Source: an uncultured Oceanobacillus sp. (GTDB lineage: Bacteria; Bacillota; Bacilli; Bacillales; Amphibacillaceae). Taken from it: 7,045 nucleotides of DNA. Each line of letters begins with the position of its first letter. Positions within the stretch are counted from its first letter, which is position 1. The stretch covers positions 1-7,045 of the forward strand of contig CALKWU010000012.1 in the NCBI GenBank assembly GCA_938004015.1, read 5' to 3'. The position numbers and the translations under genes were made by a program. The notes beneath the pieces are model-generated. The model made no database searches. It was not told where the DNA came from and was given only the letters and a program-made list of their open reading frames with translations. Positions 5,674-7,045 of the stretch are shown in pieces.

Positions 5674-6819
5674 TCAGTCAACCTCTCCATATTTAGTTTG
5701 TATTTCTGGATTATGCTCCCCATGGTCAGGAGGCGGGAAGCGGTAAGACACCGGTGTCCTCGAAAGCTTCAATGGACTGGCGATCATTTTAACTGGCCCG
5801 GCGGTCGGATGTTCCATGTCGATGAACATCCCCCGTGCGTCGAGCTGCGGGTCGTTCACCACTTGTTTCAAATTTTGGATCGGCCCACATGGAATATTGT
5901 TTTCATTGCATTTTTCCTGCCAGTATGTGGACGGTTTTTTCCGGAAAAGATTTTGTAGCAGCGGAATCAACTGTTCCCGGTTTTTAACCCGCACCGGATT
6001 TGTCAAAAATCTTTCATCCTCAGCTAACTCCGGTTTTTCAAGAATGTCGCATAATGCTTTGAATTGGTTGTCATTTCCGACGGCAATGACGATTTCGCCA
6101 TCCTTCGTTTTGAACGTTTGATACGGTACGATGTTCGCATGATGATTTCCTAATCGTTTCGGAATTTCACCGGACATGAGATAGTTGCTTCCGATATTGA
6201 TGAGCGCACTCACGGCACTGTCGTAAAGGGAAATGTCGAGTTTTTGCCCTTTTCCCGACCGGGTTCTTTCAAGAAGTGCGGCTTGGATGCCGATTGTCGC
6301 ATATAGTCCCGTCAAAACATCGGTGATGGCGATTCCGAGTTTTTGCGGTCCCGACTTTTCATCGCCGGTGATGCTCATCAGCCCGCTCATCGCTTGAATG
6401 ATGAAATCATAGCCTGGCATGTCTTTGTATGGGCCGGTTTCCCCGAACCCCGTGATGGAGCAATAAATGATGCGAGGATTGATTTCGTTCAACGTTTCAT
6501 AGCCAATTCCAAGCTTTTCCATCGTCCCGGTTTTGAAATTGTTGATGACGACATCAGCTTTTTTCACGAGATTTTTGATGAGCTGGATTCCTTCTTCTGT
6601 TTTCAAATCAACGGTAATGCTTTTTTTGTTCCTGTTTGCAGTGAGGTAATAAGCACTGACTCCATTTTGGAATGGGGGTCCCCATCTACGTGTTTCGTCT
6701 CCATTTGTCGGCGACTCGACTTTCCATACTTCCGCGCCGAGGTCACCTAAAATCATCGTACAAAAAGGACCGGCCAATACCCGGGATAAATCGAGGACTT
6801 TAATATCAGATAAAGCCAT
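5674..6819 (-). CDS. Family III CoA-transferase (CaiB/BaiF)
   Basis: A cytoplasmic enzyme moving CoA from a donor such as succinyl-CoA to a carboxylic acid, activating it for oxidation. The 381 residues show the family start LSDIKVLDLSRVLAGPFCTM (3-22), LGAEVWKVE (27-35), GDETRRWGPPF (40-50), Y58-LTANRNKKSI, and FGETGPYKDMPGYDFIIQAMSG (125-146). In the last of these D138 of PGYD is the probable catalytic aspartate that forms the acyl-enzyme anhydride. LGIAITDVLTG and LDISLYDSAV follow. The start has an excellent AAGGAGG 7 bases upstream. The downstream dehydrogenase begins 4 bases after the stop, and its ribosome binding site lies in the last codons of this gene, so the two are co-translated. 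Family III enzymes paired with glutaryl-CoA dehydrogenase activate glutarate in other organisms; here that substrate is inferred from the dehydrogenase's Arg signature. A structured leader with a terminator precedes the gene. Confidence 0.92.
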   Translation of the reverse strand: MALSDIKVLDLSRVLAGPFCTMILGDLGAEVWKVESPTNGDETRRWGPPFQNGVSAYYLTANRNKKSITVDLKTEEGIQLIKNLVKKADVVINNFKTGTMEKLGIGYETLNEINPRIIYCSITGFGETGPYKDMPGYDFIIQAMSGLMSITGDEKSGPQKLGIAITDVLTGLYATIGIQAALLERTRSGKGQKLDISLYDSAVSALINIGSNYLMSGEIPKRLGNHHANIVPYQTFKTKDGEIVIAVGNDNQFKALCDILEKPELAEDERFLTNPVRVKNREQLIPLLQNLFRKKPSTYWQEKCNENNIPCGPIQNLKQVVNDPQLDARGMFIDMEHPTAGPVKMIASPLKLSRTPVSYRFPPPDHGEHNPEIQTKYGEVD

Positions 6820-7024
6820 TTCAATCCCTCCTTTCCGATGTATAAAAAAAAAGCCAGCCCAAATGAATCACAGTGAAATGACTGTAACTCCATTTGAACT
6901 GGCTTCGATCTGTTGGAGCAATCCCGGTTTGGGATTGGGAACAGATCAGGCAGTTTTTTCATCGGGTTTTTAACGGATGGATCATGTGCTGTGGACGTGG
7001 CGTTCGTCTCAACATGATCCGTTG
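6820..7024 (-). promoter_or_regulatory. Candidate cis-regulatory leader RNA (attenuator) of the CoA-transferase operon
   Basis: This roughly 205-base leftward leader carries three structures. Hairpin 1, a perfect 9-bp stem (7020-7012 with 6987-6979) at the 5' end, can shift into an alternative AACGGAT/ATCCGTT pairing. Hairpin 2 has GATCTGTT/AACAGATC (6947-6940 with 6914-6907) and an inner 7-bp CAATCCC/GGGATTG stem. Hairpin 3 is the terminator. Hairpin 2 can extend outward by AACTG/CAGTT (6955-6951 with 6901-6897), using bases of the terminator's 5' arm, so the extended hairpin 2 and the terminator exclude each other. I see no T-box GGTGGNACCGCG motif and do not recognise a known riboswitch core. 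The ligand is unknown; an acyl-CoA pathway metabolite would be logical but is inference. Confidence 0.6.
6844..6905 (-). terminator. Leader terminator just before the CoA-transferase ribosome binding site
   Basis: Read leftward, a 15-bp stem (6905-6891 with 6865-6851, two G-U pairs) encloses a 25-base loop that holds its own 5-bp ACAGT/ACTGT hairpin, and runs into nine consecutive U. The U-run ends about ten bases before the AAGGAGG of the CoA-transferase gene. A terminator in this position would either end an upstream leftward transcript or, more likely given the -10 at 7031-7036, act as a conditional attenuator. Confidence 0.88.
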
Positions 7025-7030
7025 ATATGA

Positions 7031-7036
7031 ATTATA
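7031..7036 (-). promoter_or_regulatory. -10 element of the CoA-transferase operon
   Basis: A perfect TATAAT on the minus strand, positioned so that transcription would start near 7024, immediately before the first leader hairpin. The -35 would fall beyond the right end of the window and cannot be checked. The surrounding sequence is very A/T-rich, so a chance match is possible. Confidence 0.55.
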
Positions 7037-7045
7037 ATATATTCT

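Noticed and set aside
4548..5958. Several plus-strand reading frames of 70-150 codons opposite the dehydrogenase and CoA-transferase
   Set aside because: They are antisense to two strongly supported genes, have no start signals, and encode Phe/Arg/Cys-rich peptides typical of shadow frames.
6753..6962. 69-codon minus-strand reading frame in the CoA-transferase leader, as a possible leader peptide
   Set aside because: It has no ribosome binding site, runs through the terminator hairpin and U-run, and overlaps the start of the CoA-transferase in another frame. Its composition follows the hairpins.
6820..7036. T-box or known riboswitch (TPP, SAM, glycine, lysine, FMN, cobalamin)
   Set aside because: No T-box antiterminator core and no recognisable conserved core of these classes was found by eye. 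A covariance-model search was not possible.

Overview
The window looks like chromosomal DNA from a member of the Bacillales (Bacillaceae-like Firmicutes). The grounds are moderate-to-low GC content, strong AGGAGG-type ribosome binding sites, a TTG start with a good Shine-Dalgarno, U-tailed intrinsic terminators, and a NiaR(YrxA)/NadC pair typical of this group. The species cannot be fixed from the sequence. There are no rRNA or tRNA genes, CRISPR arrays or insertion sequences. Genes are densely packed; the longest stretches without a coding gene are the ~226-base leader at the right end and the ~195-base nadC-niaR divergent region.

Left block (1-2943), NAD metabolism. A leftward operon runs nadC (quinolinate phosphoribosyltransferase), then a TAXI-type TRAP-transporter solute-binding lipoprotein, then the first 75 codons of a fused TRAP permease that runs off the left edge. 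nadC and the TAXI gene overlap by 4 bases (ATGA). Divergent from nadC is niaR, the nicotinate-responsive repressor of NAD genes. A tandem repeat between them overlaps the niaR promoter and lies just upstream of the likely nadC promoter, so it is the probable NiaR operator. NadC consumes quinolinate, a pyridine dicarboxylate, and TRAP transporters favour carboxylates. The layout therefore suggests a NiaR-controlled system importing quinolinate or another NAD precursor directly to NadC. This is the most interesting functional prediction here and is an inference.

Middle block (2944-4430). Two rightward single-gene units: a D-aminopeptidase of the M55/DppA family with all metal ligands intact, closed by a good terminator, and a small DUF3870 protein of unknown function. 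A nested hairpin without a U-tract separates the latter from the convergent operon that follows.

Right block (4458-7045). A leftward two-gene operon encodes a family III (CaiB/BaiF) CoA-transferase and an acyl-CoA dehydrogenase. The dehydrogenase carries the Arg/Ser substrate-pocket signature of glutaryl-CoA dehydrogenase, so the pair probably activates and oxidises a dicarboxylate such as glutarate. In front of it is a ~205-nt leader with a 5' hairpin, a second long hairpin that can extend into the terminator's 5' arm, and a 15-bp terminator with a nine-base U-run ending about ten bases before the Shine-Dalgarno. This is the layout of a transcription-attenuating cis-regulatory RNA. I do not recognise it as a known riboswitch or T-box, so it is a candidate new regulatory RNA.
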